DNA of 64,000 nucleotides from Gp6-AA40 sp035571515 (GCA_035571515.1 DATNCQ010000216.1:1-64000), one strand, 5' to 3'. Positions 42,000 through 50,642 are shown, counted from the stretch's first letter. Program-made: numbers and translations. Notes: generated by a model from the sequence alone, not told the origin.

Positions 42000-43286
42000 A
42001 TGTCCGTCAGGCAGAAGAAGCGATTACTGCTGCTCGCGGCGACGGTGACGACCGTGGTAGCCGCGTCGCTCGTGATGCTCGCCGTCGCTGGCCTGCCGTC
42101 CTGGCCCATGCGCAGCGCGCGGACGGTCGCCGGGACACCGGCGCTCGACACGCCGTGGGGCGAGCCGGATCTCCAGGGCATCTGGTCACGCGAGGTCGAC
42201 ATTCCGCTTGAGCGGCCCGCCAGGTACGCCAACCAGGAGTTCCTCTCGGACGACCAGCGCGCAGAGCTCGATCGGCAGATCGCCGAGATCATCCGCCGCG
42301 ACAGCACCGAGAGCCGCCGCGCGCCGGGCACCGAGCGCGACGTCAACAGCGAATTCAGCCAGGAAGCGTTCACGGTGCACCTGCCCGTCGGCAGGCGCAC
42401 CTCGCTCATCGTCGATCCGCCGGACGGGAGAATGCCGCCGCTCACGCCGGAGGCTCAGAAGGCGAAGGACGCATTTCGCCAGTTCCAGCTCGCGCTTCTC
42501 CAGCCCACGGCAGCCTGCAAGGACAAGCAGCCTGGCTGCGCCGGCGGAAAATACGGACCCGTCTCACCGCGGCGAAACGACGCGCCGCCGCGCTACGTGG
42601 GCGGCACCGGGGCGGCGATCAACCGCGCGAACGGTCCGGAGGACCGCGGCCTCGGCGAGCGCTGCATCGGCGGGGTCATCCCGGACTTCGGCAATTTCAT
42701 CGGCGGATTCAGCCGCATCGTGCAGGCGCCGGGCACGGTGTCGATCTTCTACGACATCAGCCCTGGACTCGGAGGCTTTCGCAACATCCCGATCACCGCG
42801 GCGCCGCACCTGCCCGCGAACGTCCGTCAATGGTGGGGCGACTCGCGGGGCCGCTGGGAGGGAAACACGCTGGTCGTCGACGTGACGAACTTCTCGCCGA
42901 AAGCGGACTTCCAGGGGTCGCACGAGAACCTGCACCTGGTGGAACGCTGGACGCGTCTCGATGCGGCGACGATCGAATATGCCGTGACGATCGACGACCC
43001 GACGACGTGGACGAGATCGTGGACGGTCAAGCAGGAGCTGAAGAAGCAGAGCGACGAGGCCAATCGCATCTATTACGAGCCGCGGTGCCAGGAGGGGAAT
43101 TACGGCCTTGCGGCGCTGCTCGCGGGCGCGCGCGCCTCGGAGCGCGCATTCGCGGAAGGACACGGGCCCGATCCGGCGACGCAGTGCATCGTCATCGTCG
43201 GATGCGGTGGGTTCGTGCGCGGTGGATTCGCCGACGACGGTCCCGACGCGGATCCGTTCCGCAGCCCACCGCCGCGGGCGCCGTGA
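42000..43286 (+). CDS. Secreted DLTG-W family protein (member 4)
   Basis: The 428-residue protein starts MSVRQKKRLLLLAATVTTVV, a signal peptide or anchor. Family motifs are TPWGEPDLQGIWSREV at about residue 57, then RRTSLIVDPPDGRMPPLTPE. Near 275 come DSRGRWEGNTLVVDVTNFSP, SHENLHLVERWTR and VTIDDPTTWTRSW. It is closest to member 3. An in-frame ATG at 41958 overlaps TAAGAT (41954-41959), which could be a -10 element, so 42000 is preferred; neither start has a strong ribosome site. The C-terminus has CIVIVGCGG, a Cys-x5-Cys pair absent from other members. It is convergent with recQ, seven bases apart. Confidence 0.78.
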   Translation: MSVRQKKRLLLLAATVTTVVAASLVMLAVAGLPSWPMRSARTVAGTPALDTPWGEPDLQGIWSREVDIPLERPARYANQEFLSDDQRAELDRQIAEIIRRDSTESRRAPGTERDVNSEFSQEAFTVHLPVGRRTSLIVDPPDGRMPPLTPEAQKAKDAFRQFQLALLQPTAACKDKQPGCAGGKYGPVSPRRNDAPPRYVGGTGAAINRANGPEDRGLGERCIGGVIPDFGNFIGGFSRIVQAPGTVSIFYDISPGLGGFRNIPITAAPHLPANVRQWWGDSRGRWEGNTLVVDVTNFSPKADFQGSHENLHLVERWTRLDAATIEYAVTIDDPTTWTRSWTVKQELKKQSDEANRIYYEPRCQEGNYGLAALLAGARASERAFAEGHGPDPATQCIVIVGCGGFVRGGFADDGPDADPFRSPPPRAP

Positions 43287-43293
43287 TCAGCTC

Positions 43294-45021
43294 CTACTCA
43301 TCGAACCCTCTCTGACGCGAAAGATTCCCAGACAACCCCAATCGCCGCCGCAGCACCATGTCGACGTCGCGCGGATGCAGGCGGCCGTCGAAATAGTGCC
43401 GAAGCGCTGAATCGGCGATGGCCGCGGGGCGCCGCATCGCGAAATCTCCCAGGCGGTTCAGCATCGCGGCGCGGCCGCGTTCCGTGAGGCTCAACGTCCG
43501 GTACTGATCCTTCGAGACGACGATGAGGCCTCCCTCCGTCGCGGCGTCGATCCAGCCGCGCAGTGCGTCCGCCGTTTCATGGCGCAGGAGCCCCGTGGTC
43601 GACAGGCGCCTGAGCGCGGGCGGAAGCTCGTCAACCTCGCCGAGCAGCATCGCGACAATGCGGTGGCGGCCATATCGTTCGCCCGCGCGGGCGATGCCCG
43701 AGAGCATCTTCCGCACCAGGTCGCGCTCGTACGCGTCGAGTGCACCCGGTCGGCAGTTGCCGCAGCCGTCGCAGCGCTCGCGGGCGGCGACGTCGCCGAA
43801 GTAGCCGAGGATCGTGGCGCGCAGGCATGCCGTCGTGTCCGCGTAGTCGATCATGCGTTTCAGCTTCCGGTGCTCGAGCTCCTTTCTCCGCGCGAGTTCC
43901 ACGGGGTCGTGCGCGCTCATGCTCCGTCCGGGCTTGTCGCGCCGCGGGCTGTCGATCAGAAATTCACGCGTGGCAACGTCGGCCTGGTCCCATAACAGCG
44001 TGGCCGTCGCCGGGCGTCCGTCGCGCCCGGCGCGGCCGATCTCCTGGTAGTACGCCTCGAGCGACCCCGGGATCGCGTAGTGCACCACGGCGTCGACGTC
44101 GGGCCGGTCGATCCCCATGCCGAAGGCATTGGTCGCGCAGACGACCGGCAGCGTGCCGGCGGCGAAGGCGTCCTGCACACGCGTCCGCTCTTCGTCCTCG
44201 AGCCCGGCGTGATAGGCGGCGGCCCGCACGCCGGCGGCTCGCAGGACGGCGGCCGCGGCTTCCGTCGTTTTTCGCGTCGCCGCGTACACCAGCGCGCGGC
44301 GGCCGCGAACCAGGCGCGGCAGCAGATCGTCCTTGTCCTCCTCGGCCGCCATGCGCTCGACGCGCAGGTGAATGTTCGGCCGATCGAACCCCGCCACGAG
44401 CACCTGCGGCTCGGCGAGGCCGAGCATGGCGATGATGTCGTCGCGCACTTCGGGCGTGGCCGTCGCGGTGAATGCGGCAATCGGCGGCCGTCCGCCGGGG
44501 CGATCGCTTGCCCGGCAGCGCTCCGCCGCGGCGCGCAGGCGCCGGTAGTCAGGACGGAAATCGTGACCCCATTCCGAGACGCAATGCGCCTCGTCCACGA
44601 CGAAGCGCGCGATCTCGAGCTCGCGCAGCACGCGCAGGAACGGATCCGACGCGAACCGTTCGGGCGCGACGTAGAGCAGCCGCAGGCGTCCCGCGCGTGC
44701 CGCGTCGAGCACGGTGTGCCTGGCGCCGGCCGGCAGCATCGAGTGCAGCGCGCCCGCCGGAATGCGCCGGCGGTTCAACTCGTCGACCTGATCCTTCATC
44801 AGCGAGATGAGCGGCGACACGACGAGCGTCGTGCCCGGCAGCATCACGGCGGGCAGCTGGTATCCGAGCGATTTTCCGGAGCCGGTCGGCATGACGGCCA
44901 GGACGTCGCGGCCGCCGAGGACGGCGGCGACAACCTGTTCCTGTCCGTCGCGGAAGCGCACGTGGCCGAAGTACGCGCGAAGCTGCGTCAGCGCCTCGCT
45001 GGATTCATTCCTGACGTCCAT
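43294..45021 (-). CDS. recQ: RecQ-family ATP-dependent DNA helicase
   Basis: The 575-residue protein has the superfamily 2 helicase motifs: Walker A TGSGKS at 46-51, DEAH at 143-146 in VVDEAHCVSEWGHDFRPDYRR, TATATP motif III, and NAFGMGIDRPDVDAVVH with QEIGRAGRDG (motifs V-VI). The RecQ-type zinc site is present: Cys399 with C417, C420 and C423. A winged-helix-like C-terminus follows, and there is no HRDC domain, so it is shorter than E. coli RecQ (about 610 residues). It unwinds DNA 3'-5' in recombination and repair in the cytoplasm. It is convergent with the DLTG-W gene and is not in an obvious operon. Confidence 0.95.
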   Translation of the reverse strand: MDVRNESSEALTQLRAYFGHVRFRDGQEQVVAAVLGGRDVLAVMPTGSGKSLGYQLPAVMLPGTTLVVSPLISLMKDQVDELNRRRIPAGALHSMLPAGARHTVLDAARAGRLRLLYVAPERFASDPFLRVLRELEIARFVVDEAHCVSEWGHDFRPDYRRLRAAAERCRASDRPGGRPPIAAFTATATPEVRDDIIAMLGLAEPQVLVAGFDRPNIHLRVERMAAEEDKDDLLPRLVRGRRALVYAATRKTTEAAAAVLRAAGVRAAAYHAGLEDEERTRVQDAFAAGTLPVVCATNAFGMGIDRPDVDAVVHYAIPGSLEAYYQEIGRAGRDGRPATATLLWDQADVATREFLIDSPRRDKPGRSMSAHDPVELARRKELEHRKLKRMIDYADTTACLRATILGYFGDVAARERCDGCGNCRPGALDAYERDLVRKMLSGIARAGERYGRHRIVAMLLGEVDELPPALRRLSTTGLLRHETADALRGWIDAATEGGLIVVSKDQYRTLSLTERGRAAMLNRLGDFAMRRPAAIADSALRHYFDGRLHPRDVDMVLRRRLGLSGNLSRQRGFDE

Positions 45022-45094
45022 GAGACGACGACGATGTCATCGTCCCGCGGAGAAGTTCAAGCAGGCAGTTCTTGCGTACGGTGCGATCCGCGTC

Positions 45095-45676
45095 TCAGGG
45101 GATACGTTCGGGGAACCGCGGCACGAAGCCGTCGCGGTTCGGCATGCGCACCTTCGGCAGCGTCTGGGCGTTCATCACGTCGCTCGCGCCGATGATCTTG
45201 TTCTCCGCCAGGATGAACGCGGTCAACGCGTAGACCTCCTCGTTCGTCAACGTGCGGGGCCGCGGCCACGGCATCGCGCGGCGCGTGAAGTCGAAGATGG
45301 TGGTCGCGTACGGCCAGAAGTTCGCGACGGTCTTGGTCGTCTCGATGCCGGACGTCAGCGGCTGGCCGCCGACGAGCGCCGCGGCGGCGCCGCCCTTGCC
45401 GTTCTCGCCATGGCACACCGCGCACTTGGCCGCGAACACCTTCGAGCCCTGCTCGGGCGTGCCGTTGCCCGGCGGCAGGCCCGTCCCGTCGGGGAGGATG
45501 CTGATGTCCCACGCGGCGACGTCGGCCTCGGAGATCGGCTTGCCGAGATCCGGATGCTGCGCGGATGCGACCGTAAAGATGAACGTGAACATGAACACGA
45601 ACGTGAACACGAACCTGAACACGAACGGAGAAGCGAGCGCCGCGGAAGCGTGAACCGCCCGCTTACGCATACACAT
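45095..45676 (-). CDS. SoxD-like cytochrome c subunit
   Basis: The 193-residue protein has a single haem c site, CAVCH (Cys85-His89). It opens LGKPISEADVAAWDISILPDGTGLPPG, the usual start of SoxD-type sulfane/sulfite dehydrogenase cytochromes. MPWPRPRTLTNEEVYALTAF supplies the distal Met region. The signal peptide is unusual: its hydrophobic core is a Phe-Val-Phe-Thr run encoded by eight GAACNN hexamers (on the plus strand). The start overlaps the end of the SoxC-like gene by 14 bases, so the two are co-expressed. Together they probably oxidise a sulfur compound in the periplasm and pass electrons to haem. Confidence 0.85.
   Translation of the reverse strand: MCMRKRAVHASAALASPFVFRFVFTFVFMFTFIFTVASAQHPDLGKPISEADVAAWDISILPDGTGLPPGNGTPEQGSKVFAAKCAVCHGENGKGGAAAALVGGQPLTSGIETTKTVANFWPYATTIFDFTRRAMPWPRPRTLTNEEVYALTAFILAENKIIGASDVMNAQTLPKVRMPNRDGFVPRFPERIP
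45581..45628. repeat. Eight tandem GAACNN hexamers inside a signal peptide
   Basis: GAACGT, GAACAT, GAACAC, GAACGT, GAACAC, GAACCT, GAACAC and GAACGG follow one another without gaps. On the minus strand they encode alternating Phe with Val, Thr, Met or Arg, making the hydrophobic core of the SoxD-like signal peptide. Changes in unit number would keep the frame but alter the core length. Confidence 0.75.
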
Positions 45677-46982
45677 GTTTCACCTCGCCCGTCCGATCGA
45701 CCGCCCAGCTCGTGGGCCCGTTGTAGTGCTGGCTCGGGAACGCGGCGGGGTTGGTAACGGGAGTTTTCGTCTGGCCGCGCCGCGCGATGACCTCCGCGCG
45801 CGTCGGCTGCACGTTGCCGGCCTCGTCCCACGCGCGGCTTTGCAGCACCGCCGGCCCGCCGTCCCATTTCCATGGCAACCGGAAGCGGGTGAACGCCTTC
45901 GGCAGCACGGGTTCCTGCAGGGCGGCTTCGGCCCACGTCTTGCCGCCGTCGGCGGACACCGCCACCTTGGCAATGCGGCCGTTCGCCGAGTAGGCGATGC
46001 CTGACACTTCGTAGAAGCCGGGGCCGTTCATCTTCAGCCCGGGCGACGGATGCGTGATGAACGACTTCACTTCCTGCAGGAAATAGAACTGATACGCCTT
46101 GCCGTTGGGCAAAATGGGCGCGTAGGTGCGCGCCTCGTAATAGCTCATGCCCGGCTGGTCCACGAGCTTCAAGCGGCGCAGCCACTTGACGTTCATGTTG
46201 CCCTCCCAGCCTGGCAGCAGGAGGCGCATCGGATAGCCATTGCCCGGCATCAGCCGCTCGCCGTTCTGATAGAGCGCGACCATCGCGTCGTCGAGCGCCT
46301 TGGCGAGCGGCACGCTGCGGCTCAGCGCGAGCGAATCGGCGCCTTCCGCGATGAGCCACTTCGCCTTCGGATCGATGCCCGCTTCCTCGAGCAGCGTCGA
46401 CAACATCACGCCGGTCCACTCGGCGCACGACACGAGGCCATGGATCGTCTGCACGGAGGCCTGCAGCGGTTCGTTCGAGAAGAGCGGCGCGCTGTTGCCG
46501 CCGCACTCTACGAAGGCCATGCGCGACACCAGCGGATATCGTCCGAGCGTATCGAGCGTGAACTCGAGCGGCCGCTTCACGAGGCCGTGAATCACGAGCC
46601 GATGCTGCGCCGGGTCGATGTCGGGCGCGCCGGAGTGCGAGATGACGAAATGGAGCCCGTTCGGCGTGAACGTGCCGTTGACGAGATGGTGCGGCGTGCG
46701 CGCGTGCTGCGTGCGAGGTTCGCCCCTGGGATTGCTGAGCGTCCGGACGACGTGCTTCTCGAAGGCCGACGGCGTCGCGTACTCGGGAATCGGCGTGCCG
46801 GGTTTCATGCTCCACGGCGCATCGGTCAGCTGCTGCGCGGCGGCAGTCTCGCTCAGCGTGTAACCGGTAATTGCCGCAGCCAGCGTGGCGCCGCTCGTCA
46901 GGAACGCGCGGCGGTGCAGGAGACCGTTGCCGGCAGCGATTTCGAGTTCTGGGAGATCACGCAATGAGCGAGGGGCTGACAT
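45663..46982 (-). CDS. SoxC-like molybdopterin sulfite/sulfane dehydrogenase
   Basis: The 439-residue molybdopterin oxidoreductase belongs to the sulfite oxidase/SoxC fold. The twin-arginine signal is LHRRAFLTSGATLAAAITG at 22-40. The molybdenum-ligand Cys is C186 in VQTIHGLVSCAEWTGV. Further family segments are FVECGGNSAPL, PGNGYPMRLLLPGWEGNMNVKWLRRL and a C-terminal Mo-co dimerisation domain with VAVSADGGKTWAEA. It is exported folded through Tat and acts with the overlapping SoxD-like cytochrome. No soxAXYZB genes are near, so it may work as a stand-alone periplasmic sulfite or sulfane dehydrogenase rather than in a full Sox system. Confidence 0.9.
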   Translation of the reverse strand: MSAPRSLRDLPELEIAAGNGLLHRRAFLTSGATLAAAITGYTLSETAAAQQLTDAPWSMKPGTPIPEYATPSAFEKHVVRTLSNPRGEPRTQHARTPHHLVNGTFTPNGLHFVISHSGAPDIDPAQHRLVIHGLVKRPLEFTLDTLGRYPLVSRMAFVECGGNSAPLFSNEPLQASVQTIHGLVSCAEWTGVMLSTLLEEAGIDPKAKWLIAEGADSLALSRSVPLAKALDDAMVALYQNGERLMPGNGYPMRLLLPGWEGNMNVKWLRRLKLVDQPGMSYYEARTYAPILPNGKAYQFYFLQEVKSFITHPSPGLKMNGPGFYEVSGIAYSANGRIAKVAVSADGGKTWAEAALQEPVLPKAFTRFRLPWKWDGGPAVLQSRAWDEAGNVQPTRAEVIARRGQTKTPVTNPAAFPSQHYNGPTSWAVDRTGEVKHVYA

Positions 46983-47098
46983 AGTGGACCGCTTTTACAT
47001 CCACACAGCCGTTGTGTCAATCGCCCGCGATGCGGGTCGCACAGCGCGTGAGGGACCCCTGGAGGGGCAGACGGAGTCGTGCGACCATGTGAATCCCC

Positions 47099-47746
47099 AT
47101 GGCAGAGCATCGGACATATCGGGCGGGCGGGTCGATCGAGGACTATTGCCGCGCCTGCAAGATCGACCGCGTTCACACCGTGATCGTCGTGGACGGAGCG
47201 GGTCAACCCGTCCGCGTGGCGTGCGACTCCTGCCGCAGCGAGCACAACTACCGCGGCGGGCCGAGGATGGCGGCGGTCGGCGCGCCGCCGGCGAGTACGC
47301 CGCCGGCCGGCACGTCCGCGCCGCGTGCGCGCCGTGCCGCGGCCGAGCCGTTTCCCATCGTTAGCGATCGAGAAAGGATTGCGCCGTCCATGACTGCCGC
47401 GTCAGACGATCTCGAACTGCTCCTGCGGACCATCATCCGCGAGGAGGCCGGCATCACGCCGGCGGTGCCCGCCGAGAAATGGCGCGGCGGCACGCTGGTG
47501 CTCCGCCCCGGCACGGAAGGACAGCAGGAGAAGAGCTGGCCGATCGAGACCTTCTTCCACAAGATTGTGATGGTGCGGAATCGCCTGCGCACGCTCGAGC
47601 AGCAGGTGAACGCCTCCGATCTCGCCGACGACGTGAAGGTGAAGCTGCAGAGTTATGTGAGCGGCTGCTATGGATCGTTGACCAGCTTCAACGTCCTGTT
47701 TGCCGACGATGAGGATCGGTTCAAGGGGAGTGGTGGCGACGTCTAA
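47099..47746 (+). CDS. Zinc-ribbon protein of unknown function
   Basis: The 215-residue cytoplasmic protein begins with a zinc-ribbon-like region: EDYCRACKIDRVHTVIVV and VACDSCRSEHNYRGGP (CxxC ... CxxC). A Pro/Ala-rich linker follows. The C-terminal 110 residues include DLELLLRTIIREEAGI, EKWRGGTLVLRPG, and a helical part with FFHKIVMVRNRLRTLEQQV. I do not know the family. It resembles acidobacterial 'DNA/RNA-binding-looking' small proteins, and nucleic-acid binding is only a guess. Its last 14 bases overlap the start of the LigI-like gene, so they share a transcript. Confidence 0.75.
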   Translation: MAEHRTYRAGGSIEDYCRACKIDRVHTVIVVDGAGQPVRVACDSCRSEHNYRGGPRMAAVGAPPASTPPAGTSAPRARRAAAEPFPIVSDRERIAPSMTAASDDLELLLRTIIREEAGITPAVPAEKWRGGTLVLRPGTEGQQEKSWPIETFFHKIVMVRNRLRTLEQQVNASDLADDVKVKLQSYVSGCYGSLTSFNVLFADDEDRFKGSGGDV

Positions 47747-48635
47747 GTCTTCCGCGGGGGAATTCGTCCCCGACATTCCAGGGCCCGACCCGGCGCCGCG
47801 GACACCGGCGTTCAAGGCGCCGCCGCTGACGTGCGACACGCACTGCCACATCTTCGGACCGGTCGACCGCTATCCCTACACGGAGACGCGCCCGTACACG
47901 CCGCCGGAAGCGCCGTTGCCGGCGTTCCGCGCCGTGCACGCCCGCATCGGCGTCGAACGGGCGGTCATCGTCAACGCGACGCCGTACGGCCGCGATAACA
48001 CGGTGGTCCTCGACGCGATCGCGCAGAGCGGCGACCGGTATCGAGGCGTCGGCAACGTCGACGAACGGACGACCGATCGCGAGCTCGAAGTGCTCGCCGC
48101 GGGCGGGCTCGATGGCTGCCGCTTCACCTTCCTGCCGCGGCTCGGAGCGCGGCCCGACATGGCGGCCTTCGATCGAATCGTGGCGCGCATCGCGCCGCTC
48201 CGATGGCACGTCGACCTCTACCTGCCCGCCGCGCACCTCGAGGAACTGGCGCCACGACTGGAGGCGCTGCCGGTCCCGTACGTCATCGATCACATGGGAG
48301 TCGTGGACGCGTCCGCGGGCCTGGGGCAGCCCGCGTTTCAGGCGCTTCTCGCCCTGCTCGGACGCGACGAGAAGTGCTGGGTGAAAATCACGGGTCCCGA
48401 GCGCATCTCGCGCACCGGGCCGCCGTTCCACGATGCGGTGCCCTACGCCCGGGCGCTCATCGAGGCGGCGCCGCGGCGCGTCCTGTGGGGCACCGACTGG
48501 CCGCACCCCAACGTGCCGGTCATGCCGAACGACGGCGACCTGATGGATCTGGTCGCGCTGTATGCCCCGGACGAGGAGAGCCGCCGATGGCTGCTCGTCG
48601 AGAACCCGTCACGCCTCTTCCGCTTCCCGTCATGA
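47733..48635 (+). CDS. LigI-like amidohydrolase (2-pyrone-4,6-dicarboxylate lactonase family)
   Basis: The 300-residue amidohydrolase-superfamily protein has an N-terminal metal motif DTHCHIFGP (His37, His39), as in 2-pyrone-4,6-dicarboxylate lactonase. Other family points are GCRFTFLPRLGARPD, PYVIDHMGVVDAS, the central Asp/His segments and RVLWGTDWPHPNVP. That enzyme class opens lactones in the protocatechuate 4,5-cleavage route; here the exact substrate is open. GTG at 47733 is preferred because AAGGGGA lies four bases upstream; a longer frame from 47700 overlaps the previous gene further. Its TGA overlaps the ATG of a dicarboxylate symporter, suggesting import and hydrolysis of one compound. 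Confidence 0.88.
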   Translation: MATSKSSAGEFVPDIPGPDPAPRTPAFKAPPLTCDTHCHIFGPVDRYPYTETRPYTPPEAPLPAFRAVHARIGVERAVIVNATPYGRDNTVVLDAIAQSGDRYRGVGNVDERTTDRELEVLAAGGLDGCRFTFLPRLGARPDMAAFDRIVARIAPLRWHVDLYLPAAHLEELAPRLEALPVPYVIDHMGVVDASAGLGQPAFQALLALLGRDEKCWVKITGPERISRTGPPFHDAVPYARALIEAAPRRVLWGTDWPHPNVPVMPNDGDLMDLVALYAPDEESRRWLLVENPSRLFRFPS

Positions 48636-49945
48636 GCGTGGCCGTCAACCCTTCGCCGCGCATCACGCCGGCAGCGCGGCGCCCCTGGTACACGCAGCTG
48701 TGGGTGCACGTGATGGCGGGGATGGTCGCCGGCGTGCTGCTGGGGCATTTCGCGCCGCAAGTCGGCGAGCGGATGCAGCCGCTGGGCGATGCGTTCATCA
48801 AGGCGATGCGGATGCTCATCGCGCCGATCGTCTTCGCCACCGTGGTGGTCGGCATCGCCAGCATGGGTGACATGGCGCGGGTTGGCCGCGTCGCGCTCAA
48901 GGCGCTGATCTATTTCGAGGTGATGACCACGATCGCGCTGGTGCTCGCGCTGGCGGTCGTCAATATCTGGCGGCCGGGCGCAGGCATGCACATCGACGTG
49001 CGCACGCTCGACCCGTCCGCCGTCGTGTCCTACACCCGCGCGCCGGAGCAGGGCGTGATCCCGTTCCTCATGAACATCATTCCGGGGACGGTCATGGGCG
49101 CGTTTGCGGACGGCAACGTGCTGCAGGTGCTCGTCATCGCGGTGCTGTTCGGCGCGGCATTGAGCGGACTCGGCGAACGAGGACGTCCGCTCGTGACGGG
49201 ACTCGATGCGCTCTGCGCCATGCTCTTCCGCGCGGTGGGCATCGTGATGTGGGCCGCGCCGCTTGGCGCCTTCGGCGCCATCGCGTTCACCGTCGGCCGC
49301 TACGGCGCCGGGACGCTCGTCTCACTCGGTCACCTGCTGATCTCGTTCTACGTGACGTGCCTGATCTTCGTCTTCGGCATCCTGTCCGTCGTGGCGTGGC
49401 TCTGCGGCTTCAGCCTGCTCGCCCTGATCCGATGGATTCGCGAGGAGCTGCTGATCGTCTTCGCCACGACGTCCTCGGAAACCGTGATGCCGCGCATCAT
49501 CACGAAGCTCGAGGAGCTCGGATGCAGGCGCGACGTCGTCGGGCTCGTGATTCCGACCGGGTATTCGTTCAATCTCGATGGCACCTGCCTCTACCTCGCC
49601 ACGACGACGGTTTTCCTGGCGCAGGCGACGGACACGCCGCTCGGTCTCGCGCAACAGGTGGCACTGCTGGCGGTGCTGCTGCTGACCTCGAAGGGATCGG
49701 CGGGAGTGGCGGGCGCGGCGCTGATCGTGCTGGCCGCCACGCTGTCGGCGGGCGGCCAGGTTCCGGTGGAGAGCGTTGCCATCGTCCTCGGGATTCACCG
49801 CCTCATGTCCGAGGGGATGACCCCGACCAACCTGATCGGCAACGCGGTGGCGACGCTCGCGATTGCGCGCTGGGAAGGCGCGCTCGATGAAGACGAGATG
49901 CGCCGTCACCTCGGCGCCGCCGCGCATCAGCGCGTTGAGGCGTAG
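48632..49945 (+). CDS. DctA-type dicarboxylate/amino acid:cation symporter
   Basis: The 437-residue membrane protein belongs to the DAACS family. Signatures are FATTSSETVMPRIITKLEELG, PTGYSFNLDGTCLYLATTTVFLAQAT, and LLLTSKGSAGVAGAALIVLAATL, which form the substrate and cation site between re-entrant loops. MSEGMTPTNLIGN near the C-terminus completes the family pattern. It imports C4-dicarboxylates or acidic amino acids with protons or sodium. The ATG overlaps the TGA of the LigI-like gene (ATGA), so expression is coupled. The stop codon is embedded in a hairpin repeat shared with the 8.3 kb region. Confidence 0.92.
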   Translation: MSVAVNPSPRITPAARRPWYTQLWVHVMAGMVAGVLLGHFAPQVGERMQPLGDAFIKAMRMLIAPIVFATVVVGIASMGDMARVGRVALKALIYFEVMTTIALVLALAVVNIWRPGAGMHIDVRTLDPSAVVSYTRAPEQGVIPFLMNIIPGTVMGAFADGNVLQVLVIAVLFGAALSGLGERGRPLVTGLDALCAMLFRAVGIVMWAAPLGAFGAIAFTVGRYGAGTLVSLGHLLISFYVTCLIFVFGILSVVAWLCGFSLLALIRWIREELLIVFATTSSETVMPRIITKLEELGCRRDVVGLVIPTGYSFNLDGTCLYLATTTVFLAQATDTPLGLAQQVALLAVLLLTSKGSAGVAGAALIVLAATLSAGGQVPVESVAIVLGIHRLMSEGMTPTNLIGNAVATLAIARWEGALDEDEMRRHLGAAAHQRVEA

Positions 49946-49965
49946 GGGCCGGCTTTAGCCGGCCC
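49942..49965. terminator. GTAGGGGCCGG hairpin repeat at a convergent junction
   Basis: GGGCCGGC (49946-49953), loop TTTA, GCCGGCCC (49958-49965), preceded by GTAG, is identical to the hairpin at 8362-8381. The TAG is the stop of the symporter gene, and the next gene converges from 50642 to 49971. Same arrangement as the first copy. Confidence 0.65.
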
Positions 49966-49970
49966 ATCCG

Positions 49971-50642
49971 TCAATTCCGGGCGAAGCAGTAGATCCGTCC
50001 GGCGCCGCCGCGGGGAACCGTGTCGGCGCAGCTGGCGTTGTCGTGGGCCGAATTCCACGACGTCACCGTTCCGGCGGTGCTGCCTCCTGCCCCGAATCCG
50101 TCAGTATGCCCGACGCGAGCAAAGGTGGTGGCCGACGCTGACGTCCAGTCGTTGCACGTACTCCCGGGAATCAGCGTGCCGTCGGCGTTCGAACCGGTGA
50201 GAATGTCGTGCTCGTTCGGGCCGGGCGACCCGGGCCACTGTCCGTTGATCCGCCGTCCGTTCTCGTCGATGAAGAGCGAGTTATCGCCGGTGCGCGAATG
50301 CAGTTCGGCGACGTTCCTCGCGATGAGTACGCCGTTGGCGTTGCGCCACGGACCGATGCCGATCCGGCTGCGGGCGTCAACGGGCCCGCCGCCGCTGGCT
50401 GAATCGTGCTCGGCGCTGAGATACGCCCGCCACTGGTGTCCGCCCGCGTTGACGGCCGTTGCCAGCCGCTGACAGGTGGCGTCCGCGCCGCTGAGTCCGC
50501 CGAGATTGCCCGTCGCGCTCCTCGTGCTGCTGACGAAGAAGGTCATGGGCCCCGTCGGATTGGAGGGGATCACGCTGCTCGTCGAGCCACACCCGAGCCC
50601 GAGCGCGCAGAGAGCAACTACCGGCCACGTGGTCCGCTTCAT
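49971..50642 (-). CDS. Lectin/endostatin-like lipoprotein
   Basis: The 223-residue protein has a lipobox LGLGCGS (Cys18), so it is probably a lipoprotein. The mature part matches a widespread bacterial family with MTFFVSSTRSATGNLGGLSGADATCQRLA, WRAYLSAE, RIGIGPWRNANGVLIARNVAELH, NEHDILTGSNADG and a final disulphide-rich region with SCADTVPRGGAGRIYCFA. The fold is C-type-lectin/endostatin-like (DUF1554-related). Ligand is unknown. Located at the cell surface or periplasm; it forms a single-gene unit convergent with the symporter. Confidence 0.82.
   Translation of the reverse strand: MKRTTWPVVALCALGLGCGSTSSVIPSNPTGPMTFFVSSTRSATGNLGGLSGADATCQRLATAVNAGGHQWRAYLSAEHDSASGGGPVDARSRIGIGPWRNANGVLIARNVAELHSRTGDNSLFIDENGRRINGQWPGSPGPNEHDILTGSNADGTLIPGSTCNDWTSASATTFARVGHTDGFGAGGSTAGTVTSWNSAHDNASCADTVPRGGAGRIYCFARN

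Noticed and set aside
41958..43286. Earlier ATG start of DLTG-W member 4
   Set aside because: The ATG overlaps a possible -10 sequence and adds residues before an already normal signal peptide; kept only as an alternative.
45581..45628. Possible CRISPR-like tandem repeat
   Set aside because: Units are six bases long with no spacers and lie inside a coding signal peptide.
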